From positions 1 through 53,078 of the forward strand of contig JAEWDM010000013.1 of NCBI GenBank assembly GCA_023390115.1: a stretch of DNA of 53,078 bases. The letters run 5' to 3'. Source of the stretch: Bacillota bacterium (GTDB taxonomy: Bacteria > Bacillota > Clostridia > Acetivibrionales > DSM-27016). This document shows, piece by piece, positions 26,167 to 34,822 of this stretch (the first letter of the stretch is position 1; every line of letters starts with the position of its first letter). A program made the position numbers and the translations under genes. The notes under the pieces were generated by a model. The model was given only the letters and a program-made list of their open reading frames with translations. It searched no databases and had not been told where the DNA came from.

Positions 26167-26613
26167 TTATCCGGCGATCATCTCCGGCAGGGCCTTTTCT
26201 GCCTTGGTCAGCGTGATCCAATCCAGGAGGTTCTGGCATTCCCTCAGTGTGTCAGCCATGTCGAACATAACCCGGCGCTCGGCATAGCTGTCCAGGTGCA
26301 GGGAGGTTTCAAACAAATCCTCCAGTGCTTCAAGGGTTTCCAGACCCGTCCAGTTCTTCAGCACATCCTCATTGTCAATGTCGATATGGGGAACGTTCTC
26401 GCCGGCATTCAGCCTTTGAATGACTTCTTTTTCCTGTTGGATAAAGCCGAGTAGCCGCTGAGTTTCCTCTGCCGGAAGCCTCCATGCTTTCTCCATCAGA
26501 GCAACCGTCTGCTCATGGGTCTTGGTATCGGCTGCGTTACCGCCGAGACTCAGCAGCGCAATTGCCTCTTTCGCAATCTGCTTCTGCAGTTTTTGGGCTC
26601 TGATCTGATCCAT
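26167..26613 (-). CDS. Conserved ICE protein of unknown function
   Basis: A 148-residue, largely helical, soluble protein (begins MDQIRAQKLQKQIAKEAIAL). I do not recognise a named domain. It has internal acidic stretches (HIDIDNEDVLKNW) and no membrane helix. AGGAG precedes the ATG at 26613. It lies between the oriT candidate and the HipBA-like module, a region that in related elements carries small transfer-associated genes. Function unknown. Confidence 0.65.
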   Translation of the reverse strand: MDQIRAQKLQKQIAKEAIALLSLGGNAADTKTHEQTVALMEKAWRLPAEETQRLLGFIQQEKEVIQRLNAGENVPHIDIDNEDVLKNWTGLETLEALEDLFETSLHLDSYAERRVMFDMADTLRECQNLLDWITLTKAEKALPEMIAG

Positions 26614-26617
26614 TTTA

Positions 26618-26695
26618 TCAGCTCCTTCTCATTTTTTTTGGGGCCTTTTCTATGGCCTCGCCAACACCATGCCACACTTTATTTCGGAAAGCTAT
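26618..26695 (-). pseudogene. Possible C-terminal remnant of an ICE gene displaced by the HipBA module
   Basis: The minus-strand frame ending at 26618 reads IAFRNKVWHGVGEAIEKAPK and KMRRS before a stop that sits at the ribosome binding site of the next gene. This is how operon genes normally end, yet no protein-like sequence continues upstream beyond about 26695. It may be the tail of a gene lost when the module at 26.7-28.2 kb inserted. Weak evidence. Confidence 0.3.
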
Positions 26696-26750
26696 CACCA
26701 ATTGCAATAAAATATTGATGCACTCAACCGAAAATGGAGAAAGGATAAAC

Positions 26751-26789
26751 AAAAAAAGCGCCATGCCCTTTCTCAAAAGGGATGACGCA
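26751..26789 (-). terminator. Intrinsic terminator after the HipA-like gene
   Basis: On the minus strand GCGTCATCCCTTT pairs with AAAGGGcATGGCGC (small mismatches) over a 4-nt loop, followed by seven T's. It lies 17 bases after the kinase stop and closes the two-gene module. Confidence 0.8.
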
Positions 26790-26805
26790 TTCTTTCTGTG
26801 GTGGC

Positions 26806-27735
26806 TCACATGGTGAGGTTCTGTCCGGTATGCTCATGAGCGCTCTGCTCCATAGCAAGGATCTGCTCCATGCTGTAATCAAGGATCTTTGCTTTGCGCT
26901 CATGGAGCATAATTCGGTAAAACTCTTTCTGCATCGGCAGCAATGCCGGCGTTTTTTCCACGATTTTATCGAGCTGTTCCATTTCGATCCGGCTGTGAAC
27001 GCGCTTCAGTGCTGCGTTGCAATCTTCGTTCTTCAGAGAAGAGATGAAGGAATAGTACGGGATTTTCTGGCCGTTTTCTTCAATGGAAGACGCTGGGAAC
27101 GTGAAAATGCGCTTGTTCATTTCATCCTCTCTGTCAAGTATAGCCTGCATATTTTCCACTGCGAGCTGCGGGTACAGACAGGAACCACAGTCATACACCG
27201 GCGCAATTTCAGCGGTTTGGAGTTGCTCATCCACAAGAATACCCCAATTACCATTGTGCCGGTCGAAGTTTCCAAGGAGCGCATCCGCGATAAACATATC
27301 CCAAAAGAAATCTCGAAGCTGGTCTGGCGGCAGCAGGGTTTGTTCCTCAATCGCCTGCAAAATAGAGGAAAGTTCTTTGCCGTATCCGCTCTGCTCACTG
27401 TCAATGCAGGTGTTTTTCAGATGAGCAAACTCAATCAGCTTCTTGCCGCCCTCGGTAAAATCACCGCAGGCTACCACCGTTTTTTCCTTGCCTCGGCTGT
27501 CGGTATAGGTACCAAGGAGAGTTTCCTGTGTCTTGAAGCCCAGAGCTTCAAAAATGTGGCATGCCAGATATTCGCTGATGCAGCCATTGGTATAGCTCAT
27601 CTCCTTGTTACGGCTCGGCCGGGGAGGAAACTTCAGCATATAGCTTTTATCGCCGTAGCGAACATTGATCTTGTTGCCGTTTGCCCCGCCGTAGGCTTTG
27701 AACTTGTTTACCACGCACGGTGTAAAATCAATCAT
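26806..27735 (-). CDS. HipA/CtkA-like serine/threonine kinase (toxin candidate)
   Basis: A 309-residue kinase of the HipA-like superfamily. The ATP-binding lysine is in KSYMLKFPPRPSRNKE, and the catalytic segment DALLGNFDRHNGNWGIL carries the NxDRHxxN motif. The metal-binding aspartate is in IAPVYDCGSCLYP. HipA-type toxins phosphorylate tRNA synthetases or other targets and cause dormancy; the target here is unknown. It overlaps the upstream helix-turn-helix gene by 8 bases. It is shorter than E. coli HipA (about 440) and lacks a clear N-subdomain, as in CtkA-like forms. Confidence 0.85.
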   Translation of the reverse strand: MIDFTPCVVNKFKAYGGANGNKINVRYGDKSYMLKFPPRPSRNKEMSYTNGCISEYLACHIFEALGFKTQETLLGTYTDSRGKEKTVVACGDFTEGGKKLIEFAHLKNTCIDSEQSGYGKELSSILQAIEEQTLLPPDQLRDFFWDMFIADALLGNFDRHNGNWGILVDEQLQTAEIAPVYDCGSCLYPQLAVENMQAILDREDEMNKRIFTFPASSIEENGQKIPYYSFISSLKNEDCNAALKRVHSRIEMEQLDKIVEKTPALLPMQKEFYRIMLHERKAKILDYSMEQILAMEQSAHEHTGQNLTM

Positions 27736-28180
27736 CTGTGTTCACCTCGGTTCCATACAAATATTTTTTCCGCAGATAGTCCGCCTGTTCCTCGGTGATA
27801 GAGCCGCTCCAAAGGTTGGAGTTGATTGCTCCGTACAGCTCATCACTGAGACAGTCCAGGTGAAGCACCCTGTCTTTTTCTCCCTGCAGATAGTCGTCAA
27901 TGGCCTTTTGAAGACTGGATGGCAGACCGGTTTCCAAGTAGGTTTTGTCAGCCGGTTTGCCGTTTGCGTTACCCGGTTGCGGCCGGTTATCCACCAACAC
28001 CAGTTCCTCCGGAGGCATATCCAGCGCCTTGGAGAGTTTGAGAAGTGTGGCGGCGTTGCACCGTTCCAGACGGGTTTTGCCGTTATAAATATCCGCAAGC
28101 GTTGCCCAGGGAACACCGCTGGTTTTTGATAAAGCGTAGCGGGAGATCTCTTTCTCCCGCAAAAGTTGTTCAAATCTCAT
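27728..28180 (-). CDS. XRE-type helix-turn-helix protein, HipB-like antitoxin candidate
   Basis: A 150-residue protein beginning MRFEQLLREKEISRYALSKT. The helix-turn-helix covers ISRYALSKTSGVPWATLADIYNGK and LLKLSKALDMPPEELV. The second half (from about residue 75) is helical, with LPSSLQKAIDDYLQGEKD, and probably contacts the kinase. GAGGTGA lies 6 bases before the ATG at 28180; the longer frame to 28453 is a shadow of the upstream gene. Order antitoxin-kinase with an 8-base overlap and a shared terminator is that of hipBA modules. Confidence 0.8.
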   Translation of the reverse strand: MRFEQLLREKEISRYALSKTSGVPWATLADIYNGKTRLERCNAATLLKLSKALDMPPEELVLVDNRPQPGNANGKPADKTYLETGLPSSLQKAIDDYLQGEKDRVLHLDCLSDELYGAINSNLWSGSITEEQADYLRKKYLYGTEVNTDD

Positions 28181-28287
28181 TCTGGTCACCTCAACTATAT
28201 TATATCGGTGTTCCGATACAGTGTCAAGATGAAACCCGTGAACGAGAACCCAACACCATAACACCAGCGTGGTTCCCATGGTTGCTC

Positions 28288-29346
28288 TTACAGCTGCTGA
28301 CCACCTTGTCCGAGACTCAGATCTTCCTCGGCTTGGAGGCCGTCGCAATAAGCGTCCAGAGAAAGCCCCTCGCATTTTTGGCAGTAGGCGTTCATCTTTT
28401 CCAGCAGGATGCCCTTTTCCGCATCGTTCAGTTGATAGGTCAGTTCTTCGCACCCGCCATCCCCACGGTTGAGGACAATCTCCAACGTATCGCAGACCTG
28501 TCGGGACTCCATATCAAAGTTGGCGTATACATTGAGCCAATCATCGTTCTCGGTCGTTTCCACATGGGTACCGAAGACCTGATCCACATTAAAATCAGTG
28601 TTGATATAAAAGTTGAGCTGCCCGTCCATTTCCGAAATTTCATCGGAGAAGTGAATGTCATTTGCCGACAAACACCGGCTGTTTTGCAAATCTTCAACAG
28701 CAGTGTGTGCCGTGTTGATCATCTGTCGGCCGTCAAGCCGTTCCAGAAAAATGCCCCATTTTTCTTTGAATGAGCGATCTTCCTTGCGGTAGGCATGATA
28801 GACGGCAGTCATCACATCCTTGAGAATAAATCCCGTCCAGCCGCTGTTTCGCTGGGCGGTGAGGAAATCGCCTTTATCGAAGTCGATGTCAAACACGCCT
28901 GTGACATTGGGGCTGCCGTCGATATACTGCCCCGTTCGCTCTGCATACTCCTTTTCGGAAATGGAGTTCCCTGACTGTAAAAGATAGTCTGCGAATGAGG
29001 CGCTCTTTGTTCCAAGCTCATGGCGTAGATAACGCCGGGTTTGGAGAGCGGCGTTGAGCAAATCGAAGGGATGCTCACATTCAATGCACCGCGCCTGCTT
29101 GTCCTCAACGATCCGAAAAACAGAAAAACGGCGCCGTTCTTCCGCACGCCGTTCTTCCGCAAGGCGCTCACCTTCAATGCGGTTATTGATGCTAAACCGT
29201 TCATGTTCGGGAACCGTCTGCATATAAAATTCCATTAGCCGTGCCTGCATTACGGTTTCCACACTGGTTCCGGCTTCGGCAAGAATGTGCTTCAGCGCGT
29301 CATACTGATATTGATTCAGCCATAGTTCTATTGATGTGTCGCCCAT
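28288..29346 (-). CDS. Conserved ICE protein of unknown function (DUF6329-like)
   Basis: A 352-residue soluble protein that starts MGDTSIELWLNQYQYDALKH. Two parts are visible. The N-terminal 100 residues contain charged helices (EGERLAEERRAEERRRF). The C-terminal 250 residues contain repeated acidic beta segments (FDIDFDKGDFL, FYINTDFNVDQVFGTHV). A DUF6329-type assignment is from memory and uncertain. AGGAGG lies before the ATG at 29346. It belongs to the gene cluster running from the P60 hydrolase to the relaxase. Function unknown. Confidence 0.65.
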   Translation of the reverse strand: MGDTSIELWLNQYQYDALKHILAEAGTSVETVMQARLMEFYMQTVPEHERFSINNRIEGERLAEERRAEERRRFSVFRIVEDKQARCIECEHPFDLLNAALQTRRYLRHELGTKSASFADYLLQSGNSISEKEYAERTGQYIDGSPNVTGVFDIDFDKGDFLTAQRNSGWTGFILKDVMTAVYHAYRKEDRSFKEKWGIFLERLDGRQMINTAHTAVEDLQNSRCLSANDIHFSDEISEMDGQLNFYINTDFNVDQVFGTHVETTENDDWLNVYANFDMESRQVCDTLEIVLNRGDGGCEELTYQLNDAEKGILLEKMNAYCQKCEGLSLDAYCDGLQAEEDLSLGQGGQQL

Positions 29347-29389
29347 TGTGATCCTCCTGTTCATTTAAATCCTCAGATTCATACCGAGG

Positions 29390-29653
29390 TTAAACTGCAT
29401 CCTGCTGGGGGGACGCTGCCGGGGCAGCCTTATTTTTTTCTTTCTGCTTTTTAGGGGGAGCTGCGGAAGAAGGAGTGTCCTCGCACCCTTCGTCAATGTA
29501 TTCCCGGACAGCGGAGGGAACGTATTTTTCATAGAGCTTTTGCAAAGCATCGCCAAGCTCCTGTTCCAAGTCCGCATTTTTCTTCTCCATGTAGCGTTTG
29601 ACCGCCCGGAGCTTTTCAGCGTCCATTTGTATGGTGACATCGTCTTTTTTCAT
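29390..29653 (-). CDS. Small ICE protein, DUF6103-like
   Basis: An 87-residue protein. The first 55 residues (VTIQMDAEKLRAVKRYMEKK and DLEQELGDALQKLYEKYVPSAVREYID) are a ribbon-helix-helix-like fold typical of DUF6103 proteins of conjugative elements. The tail is Lys/Ala/Pro-rich and disordered. AGGAGG precedes the ATG. It may bind DNA or help the relaxosome, but this is inferred only from the fold. Confidence 0.7.
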   Translation of the reverse strand: MKKDDVTIQMDAEKLRAVKRYMEKKNADLEQELGDALQKLYEKYVPSAVREYIDEGCEDTPSSAAPPKKQKEKNKAAPAASPQQDAV

Positions 29654-29721
29654 ATTGGAAATCCTCCTATTAATTTTGATGGGTTTTAGTGCCGCAGAGC
29701 AGAAAGAAAAAACCAGACTGT

Positions 29722-31230
29722 CTACGGCAGATAATTTCTCGGATTTTTCTGCGCACCGTTAATTCTCACCTCAAAATGGAGGTGGTTGCCGGTGCTGCGC
29801 CCGGTGGAACCCACCTTTGCAACGGTTTCGCCCGCTTTGACGGTTTGCCCCTCCCGTACAAGAATCTGAGAGCAATGTGCATACAGCGTGACCATTCCAC
29901 CGCCGTGATCGATGGTCAGGTTATAGCCATAGCCGGTGCTGCCATAGACTACGGATTTCACGGTTCCCGCCTTTGCCGAGCGAATGGAAGTACCCTTGGA
30001 GGCACCAAGATCAAGACCGGCGTGTCCTGCTCTTTGTCCTGTGAGGGGGTCCGTCCTGAGTCCAAACTCGGAGGTCACCATGGAGCGCCAGCCATTGCCG
30101 AGGGGAGAAATAAAGCCATCGGCGGAGGCCCTTTGTGCCTCAGCATAGGGTCTGGCGTACAGAACCTGCTTATCGGAATCAAATAAATCCCGATAGACAA
30201 CCTCCCCTCTGGAAGAGGAGGCATCCACCACTTTACCGCCCCCGGCATAGATGCCCACATGGGTAATGTTGAGGAATCGTCCATTGGGCTTATGACTCCA
30301 GAATACCAAGTCGCCGGGGGCGAGACTTGACTTGGGGATAGTCAGCCCATTGTCCACGCAGTATTTCCCCTGCGCCGCAGCCGTGCCGGGGAGGTTCACG
30401 CCTAACTTTCTGTATGCCCACCGCACAAGGTAGCTGCAGTCGGTGTAGCTTCCTTGTCCACGCAGCTCTTGGGAGTATGGATCACCAAGGAGGGAAAGTC
30501 CGAGGCGAACCGCTTCCGCACCCATTTCACCAACGGGCAAATCAGAAAAGAAGCCGTCAAGCTGATCCGGCGTCCAGTCCTCCCACATGGTGGAATCGTC
30601 ATCCTCGGTGGGCGCTCCGGTACCATATAAGGCGCGGTAGTATATCTCGTTAGCATTGGCCTGATCCTCATAGGTGATGGCCCTGCCGAATAGCGTTCTA
30701 ATATTGTTATAGATTTCGGACAGGGAGGCGATAGGAACCGCCACGGTGTAGGTTTCCTCCGAGGTTGTGCCGTCATCGCTTTCCACGGTGCGGGTACGTT
30801 CTTCGGAGGTTACAAAACAGTCCACGTATTTTCGGTGTTCCACTCGTGATGGGGAGTCAGCGCCGAAGAACAGAGAATAAAAAATAGCCTTGACCCGATA
30901 CTCGTCAAGGCTGTTGCCATCCTCCATCTCTGCGTTCACTGTGACTATTGCGCCGTCTATGAGGGTGAAGCTGTGCCGCATATCCCCGATGTATTCTTTG
31001 TAATCCGTAGGCATACTCCCCGGAATCACACCGCCGTGGAAGCACAGCTCCACGGCGGTGTTGTTGTGGTTTGTGGTGCCCGAAAGCAGGGAGCAGACCA
31101 GCACGATAATTAAAATGAGCGGGGAAAAGATGGCGGCAATAATCCAGCCGATGGTCTTTCGGGTCCGCTCATCCGAGAGTGCGGCAGCGGCGGCTTTTGA
31201 AACAGCCGTAATGGTTGCGGGGTCTGCCAT
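29722..31230 (-). CDS. Conjugative cell-wall hydrolase, NlpC/P60 plus M23 peptidase (CD1108-type)
   Basis: A 502-residue VirB1-like enzyme that would open the peptidoglycan for the conjugation channel. After a transmembrane anchor (about residues 28-50) and a stalk of about 180 residues comes an NlpC/P60 domain with the catalytic cysteine in GSYTDCSYLVRWAYRKLGV and the histidine in ITHVGIYAGGG. The C-terminal M23 lysostaphin-like domain shows GLRTDPLTGQRAGHAGLDLG, DHGGGMVTLYAHC and GNHLHFEVR (HxH). Both catalytic sets look intact. Confidence 0.92.
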   Translation of the reverse strand: MADPATITAVSKAAAAALSDERTRKTIGWIIAAIFSPLILIIVLVCSLLSGTTNHNNTAVELCFHGGVIPGSMPTDYKEYIGDMRHSFTLIDGAIVTVNAEMEDGNSLDEYRVKAIFYSLFFGADSPSRVEHRKYVDCFVTSEERTRTVESDDGTTSEETYTVAVPIASLSEIYNNIRTLFGRAITYEDQANANEIYYRALYGTGAPTEDDDSTMWEDWTPDQLDGFFSDLPVGEMGAEAVRLGLSLLGDPYSQELRGQGSYTDCSYLVRWAYRKLGVNLPGTAAAQGKYCVDNGLTIPKSSLAPGDLVFWSHKPNGRFLNITHVGIYAGGGKVVDASSSRGEVVYRDLFDSDKQVLYARPYAEAQRASADGFISPLGNGWRSMVTSEFGLRTDPLTGQRAGHAGLDLGASKGTSIRSAKAGTVKSVVYGSTGYGYNLTIDHGGGMVTLYAHCSQILVREGQTVKAGETVAKVGSTGRSTGNHLHFEVRINGAQKNPRNYLP

Positions 31231-31254
31231 GTTTTTTCACCTTCTTTCTGAATT

Positions 31255-32043
31255 TTACTCGCCATCGTAGCATCCGCAGGGCATATCGTTTTCGGGGAAC
31301 AAAGCGCACATGGCTGTCTGGTTTTTGTCCGCCTCCACGAAATCTTCCCATGCCCAATTGCGCCCAAGTCCCTTTACCGTAATGAGATTAGGCTTGGCGC
31401 CCCGTTCAATGGCAATGGCTCTTTCATATAAATCCCGATGTTTGTGGTATAGGGTTCTGATTTCATGCCGCTTCATGGAGGGACATAAAAAGCAGGAGGA
31501 TTTGCCGGGCAGCGGCAAGCCCTCCTGCTCTATGGCTCTGATGCAGTCCTCGCGGTACCAGTCCCAATCGATAAGCGGGTATTCCTTTTTATATTTTTTG
31601 TCCTGAATATCATAGACAAAAGCATGGGTTTTGCGGTGTTCCTCCCCGGCGTCAAAGCCGATATATTTGGTGACGCGACCGCCCTGCGCCCATACCTCCA
31701 AGCAGGGACCGTAGTGGTTGCAGAACTTATCCTGGGGCGCGATCTTGTGCTTGAGGGAGCATTTCTTGTACCCATAGGCGATGGCCGGCAGGGTACCGGA
31801 TCGCAGGCATTCCTGTTCCAAGGTGAGGCGGTCGCCGTTTTGGTCGGTGTATTCCACCACGGTGATTTCCGGCATCCCATGTGTGGTGAGCCAGCGGTTC
31901 ATGATAGGCAGGTACGCATAGGTGTGCGCCTGCTCGCCGCCCGTGTCGGAAAACAGAATCAGGTCAACAGGGATATTCCTTTGGTGCATCCCAATCAGCA
32001 TGGCGGTGCTGTTGGTGCCGCCACCGTATCCAACGATGTTCAT
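31255..32043 (-). CDS. PP-loop ATPase of the phosphoadenosine phosphosulfate reductase family
   Basis: A 262-residue adenine-nucleotide alpha-hydrolase-like protein. The PP-loop is VGYGGGTNSTAML, followed by LILFSDTGGEQAHTYAY. Two cysteine motifs follow, KKCSLKHKIAPQDKFC and SSCFLCPSMKRHEI, and a third cysteine pair ends the protein (MPCGCYDGE), which could hold a metal cluster. Such enzymes adenylate or thiolate nucleic acid bases or reduce sulfate. Its position between virB4 (4-base overlap) and the P60 hydrolase in a transfer operon argues for DNA modification or nucleotide chemistry rather than sulfur assimilation. Role inferred. Confidence 0.8.
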   Translation of the reverse strand: MNIVGYGGGTNSTAMLIGMHQRNIPVDLILFSDTGGEQAHTYAYLPIMNRWLTTHGMPEITVVEYTDQNGDRLTLEQECLRSGTLPAIAYGYKKCSLKHKIAPQDKFCNHYGPCLEVWAQGGRVTKYIGFDAGEEHRKTHAFVYDIQDKKYKKEYPLIDWDWYREDCIRAIEQEGLPLPGKSSCFLCPSMKRHEIRTLYHKHRDLYERAIAIERGAKPNLITVKGLGRNWAWEDFVEADKNQTAMCALFPENDMPCGCYDGE

Positions 32044-33887
32044 CGCCCACCTGCCTTGCCGAACAGCTTCGCCTTATGCTCCGGTGCCCTGACCATAAGG
32101 TTGTAACGCTCGTTGCCGCACTTATAAAGGCAGACGCCGCGCTGGGGGTAGCGGATGAGATTGTACTCCGATTCCTCCAACTGCAGCGTGTCCATGTAGA
32201 ACTGCTTGTCAACGGCACCGGCATTGAACAGAAACTGATGGGGCGGGATAGCAAAGAGCGGCTTGGTCATCTCCCGGATGCCTTCCTGATTGAAGTCCTC
32301 CAGATTCTGACTGGCCAGAATCATTGCGGACTCCTTCTTACGGACACGCTTCAGGGCATTTCTGATATATTCAATGATGGTGGTTCCGACAACGATATTG
32401 TCCGACAGCCAGATATACAGCTCATCCAGTGCCTCCACCGTATTGCCCACGGTCAGAAGCTGATCCGACATATAGGATAAAATATTGAACAGCATGGCTC
32501 CGCGGACATTTTTGCTGGCTTGCAAAAGCCCTTTGACGCCAAAAACCACAAAGCGGGCATTGGTGATGTTGCTGTGCCCATTAAAGAATTTACTCTCGGC
32601 GCCCTGGCACATGGAGTGCAGACCCAGCAGGATTTCCCGCAATAGTTCAGCCGTGTATAGCTGATACCTGCCCTCGTCAAAGCCCTTGTACTCCTGTTCG
32701 ATTAAGCCGTAAAGGTCGGAAAGGATGGGGTAATCCTCCGGCTTCATTTGATTGAAATTGCTGCTGTCGCTGATGCCCCATTTCTCATACAGCTTTCCGA
32801 CCATAATTTCAATGGTATCAATATGGCGGTCATCGAAGTCCTTGTAGGCCCGAAAGAAATCTTTCAAAAAGCTGGTGTGCTGGGACAGGCGCGTGGACTG
32901 ACGGAAGGCTTCGGGGGCATCTGCGTCCTCCGGGCTACCTCCGTCATCCCAGCACTTGGGTTCCAGTGGATTGATGCGGTATTGTCCGCTCATCAGATCC
33001 ATAAAGCAGCCGCCTACAGCTTCGCACATATCCTGCTGTTCATGCTCGGCATCCAGCGTGATAATGGATTTGCCCGCTTCCAGCAGATTCAGAAGCAGCA
33101 GCTTCATCAGATAGGATTTCCCCTGTCCGCTGTTGCCGAGAATCAAGATGCTGGCGGAGGTCTTATCGTCATCCCTCTTATCAAAGTCCACCAGCACATT
33201 GCTGCCGAACTTATCCCTGCCAATGTAGAAACCGTGGGGGTCGGTCTTTCCGCTGTAATTGAACGGATAGAGGTTTGCCACCGAGCTGGCCGGCAGGACG
33301 CGCTCGAATTGGCTGGCAAATACATTCCACCCCGCGGGGCCTACCGAGAGAAACCCCTCCCGCTGTCGAAGCATGAGCCGGTCCACATTGAGCTTTGAGC
33401 GAACCAGCTCGGTCAGGACGTCGGTCTGGAGTAGCTTCAGGGCGTCGGGATCGTGTGCGGTCAGCTCGATGAAAACAGCACAGTGCAGGAGCGGTTCACG
33501 GTTTCGGTGCATGGAGGACACCAGTGTGACCACATCCTGCAGATTGCTTTCAGCGGTCACCGTCTGCCGGAGATCGTGGGTGCTGCTCTTTTCCATGCGG
33601 TTTTTATTGGCGGCATTGTGGATGATTCGTTTTTCCTCGGCCGCCGTTACCTGCCTGGTATAGATGTGCAGAGTTACGCCGTCCTTTTCACCGAGATGGC
33701 GCAGGATGGCCTGTTCCTCGGTGGCGGTGGGGTATTCCCGCAGCACCCACACACAGCGGTATGTGTTGCCGCAGAGGAAGTGATCGGTATTGAATTTGAT
33801 GATACCTGGTGCGATCATGTCAAGGAAATCCTTGATCATTGGCTCCGCAGCGGACACCTCCGCTTTCTTTTTTCTGATTTTAGGCAT
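32040..33887 (-). CDS. virB4: VirB4-like conjugation ATPase (CD1110-type)
   Basis: A 615-residue ATPase that powers the type IV secretion channel. Walker A is ILGNSGQGKSYLMKLL, Walker B is in EALDELYIWLSDN, and the arginine/glutamine region is SAMILASQNLEDFNQEGIREM. The N-terminal domain is short (about 200 residues), and the missing part is supplied by the protein encoded just upstream, as in this family. CAGGAGG precedes the ATG at 33887, within a hairpin that could hide it. Confidence 0.92.
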   Translation of the reverse strand: MPKIRKKKAEVSAAEPMIKDFLDMIAPGIIKFNTDHFLCGNTYRCVWVLREYPTATEEQAILRHLGEKDGVTLHIYTRQVTAAEEKRIIHNAANKNRMEKSSTHDLRQTVTAESNLQDVVTLVSSMHRNREPLLHCAVFIELTAHDPDALKLLQTDVLTELVRSKLNVDRLMLRQREGFLSVGPAGWNVFASQFERVLPASSVANLYPFNYSGKTDPHGFYIGRDKFGSNVLVDFDKRDDDKTSASILILGNSGQGKSYLMKLLLLNLLEAGKSIITLDAEHEQQDMCEAVGGCFMDLMSGQYRINPLEPKCWDDGGSPEDADAPEAFRQSTRLSQHTSFLKDFFRAYKDFDDRHIDTIEIMVGKLYEKWGISDSSNFNQMKPEDYPILSDLYGLIEQEYKGFDEGRYQLYTAELLREILLGLHSMCQGAESKFFNGHSNITNARFVVFGVKGLLQASKNVRGAMLFNILSYMSDQLLTVGNTVEALDELYIWLSDNIVVGTTIIEYIRNALKRVRKKESAMILASQNLEDFNQEGIREMTKPLFAIPPHQFLFNAGAVDKQFYMDTLQLEESEYNLIRYPQRGVCLYKCGNERYNLMVRAPEHKAKLFGKAGGR

Positions 33888-33892
33888 GAAAA

Positions 33893-33918
33893 AACCTCCT
33901 GTCTGGCCGAGGGAGGTT
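33893..33918 (-). promoter_or_regulatory. Hairpin overlapping the virB4 ribosome binding site
   Basis: On the minus strand AACCTCC (33912-33918) pairs with GGAGGTT (33893-33899), which is the virB4 ribosome binding site, and TTTT follows. The hairpin could act as a weak terminator or block translation of virB4 until opened. Confidence 0.5.
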
Positions 33919-33969
33919 CCATGCCCTTTGACCGCAAGGTATCTCCCTACGGCCGTCGAATGATTTTAC

Positions 33970-34557
33970 TTATTCTCCGAGAATTACCCAGCGTTCCCCA
34001 TCGTAATCCTCATATGCTTCTGTGGTGACGTTCTGCTCATAGTAAACGCCCAAGAGCCTTTTGAGGTCAGACTCCCCGGCACGCTGCGCCGTGAAGCCCT
34101 GATCCTTAAGGCTCTTTTCGATGCGGGAAAGGTAGGGCTGGACGTCAGTTTCCTTTTCTCTCCGCAGACGAATGATGATTAAAAACTCCCGTGCCGTTGC
34201 CATCTGAACTTGCATACGGTCAAGGGCGGTCATGTCTTGCTCCAGCAGCTTGCGGATGACCGGGTTCTGCTCGGCATCCATGCGAGATTTTAAATAGCTC
34301 TTGTTGTCCTCAAAATTTTCACGGCTGTTTAAACACAGCATCTCAATTTCAGCGATGCCTTTCAGGACATTCATGAGTGAATAAATGCGCGCGCTGATGC
34401 TGGAATCGGACAGCACGCTGATGTTGGTGGGCTTGATCATGAAAAACACCAGCTCGCCGTGCGGGGTCACAAGGCTGTAACCCGTGATGTCCTCGATGCC
34501 GATGAGCTGACGGGTGGAGGCTTTTTCCCTGGCCTCCCGTTTCTTTTTTCTGTTCAT
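33970..34557 (-). CDS. VirB4-associated conjugal transfer protein
   Basis: A 195-residue soluble protein starting MNRKKKREAREKASTRQLIG. It has ITGYSLVTPHGELVFFMIKPTN, then helical segments, and ends YEDYDGERWVILGE. Genes of this kind always stand between prgI and virB4 in Tn1549-like elements and resemble the N-terminal domain of long VirB4 proteins, so the product probably completes VirB4. GGAGGGCG precedes the ATG at 34557; the in-frame GTG at 34572 lacks spacing. Confidence 0.75.
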   Translation of the reverse strand: MNRKKKREAREKASTRQLIGIEDITGYSLVTPHGELVFFMIKPTNISVLSDSSISARIYSLMNVLKGIAEIEMLCLNSRENFEDNKSYLKSRMDAEQNPVIRKLLEQDMTALDRMQVQMATAREFLIIIRLRREKETDVQPYLSRIEKSLKDQGFTAQRAGESDLKRLLGVYYEQNVTTEAYEDYDGERWVILGE

Positions 34558-34559
34558 GG

Positions 34560-34817
34560 TTACGCCCTCCAATCATAGGTCTGCTGCTTCCCCAAAAAGA
34601 AAGCGGCGGCATAGCGGATAAAATCGAGGATGCTCACTTCCTCGACGCGGATGGTTAAAAAGGCATAGAGCGCCGTCAGGACGATGGGCACAAACCAGCC
34701 AAGCTGGGACAGGGCAAAGACGGAAATCAAGCATCCGATGCCGATGATTCCGATGTCCCGCAGCTCCCACAGCCATAGGGTGGCTTTTGATTTTAAGTTG
34801 TCAGGGTAGATATGCAT
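34560..34817 (-). CDS. prgI: PrgI-family conjugation membrane protein (VirB3-like)
   Basis: An 85-residue protein with two adjacent helices (IIGIGCLISVFALSQLGWFV and the following IVLTALYAFLTI). It begins MHIYPDNLKSKATLWLWELRD, the PrgI-type start. It forms part of the inner-membrane complex with VirB4, encoded two genes downstream. AGGAGGAAT precedes the ATG. Confidence 0.85.
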   Translation of the reverse strand: MHIYPDNLKSKATLWLWELRDIGIIGIGCLISVFALSQLGWFVPIVLTALYAFLTIRVEEVSILDFIRYAAAFFLGKQQTYDWRA

Positions 34818-34822
34818 GGGGA

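Noticed and set aside
26782..27798. 338-codon plus-strand frame opposite the HipA-like gene
   Set aside because: It is the reverse complement of a clear kinase gene with conserved motifs. It lacks a ribosome binding site and known protein features.
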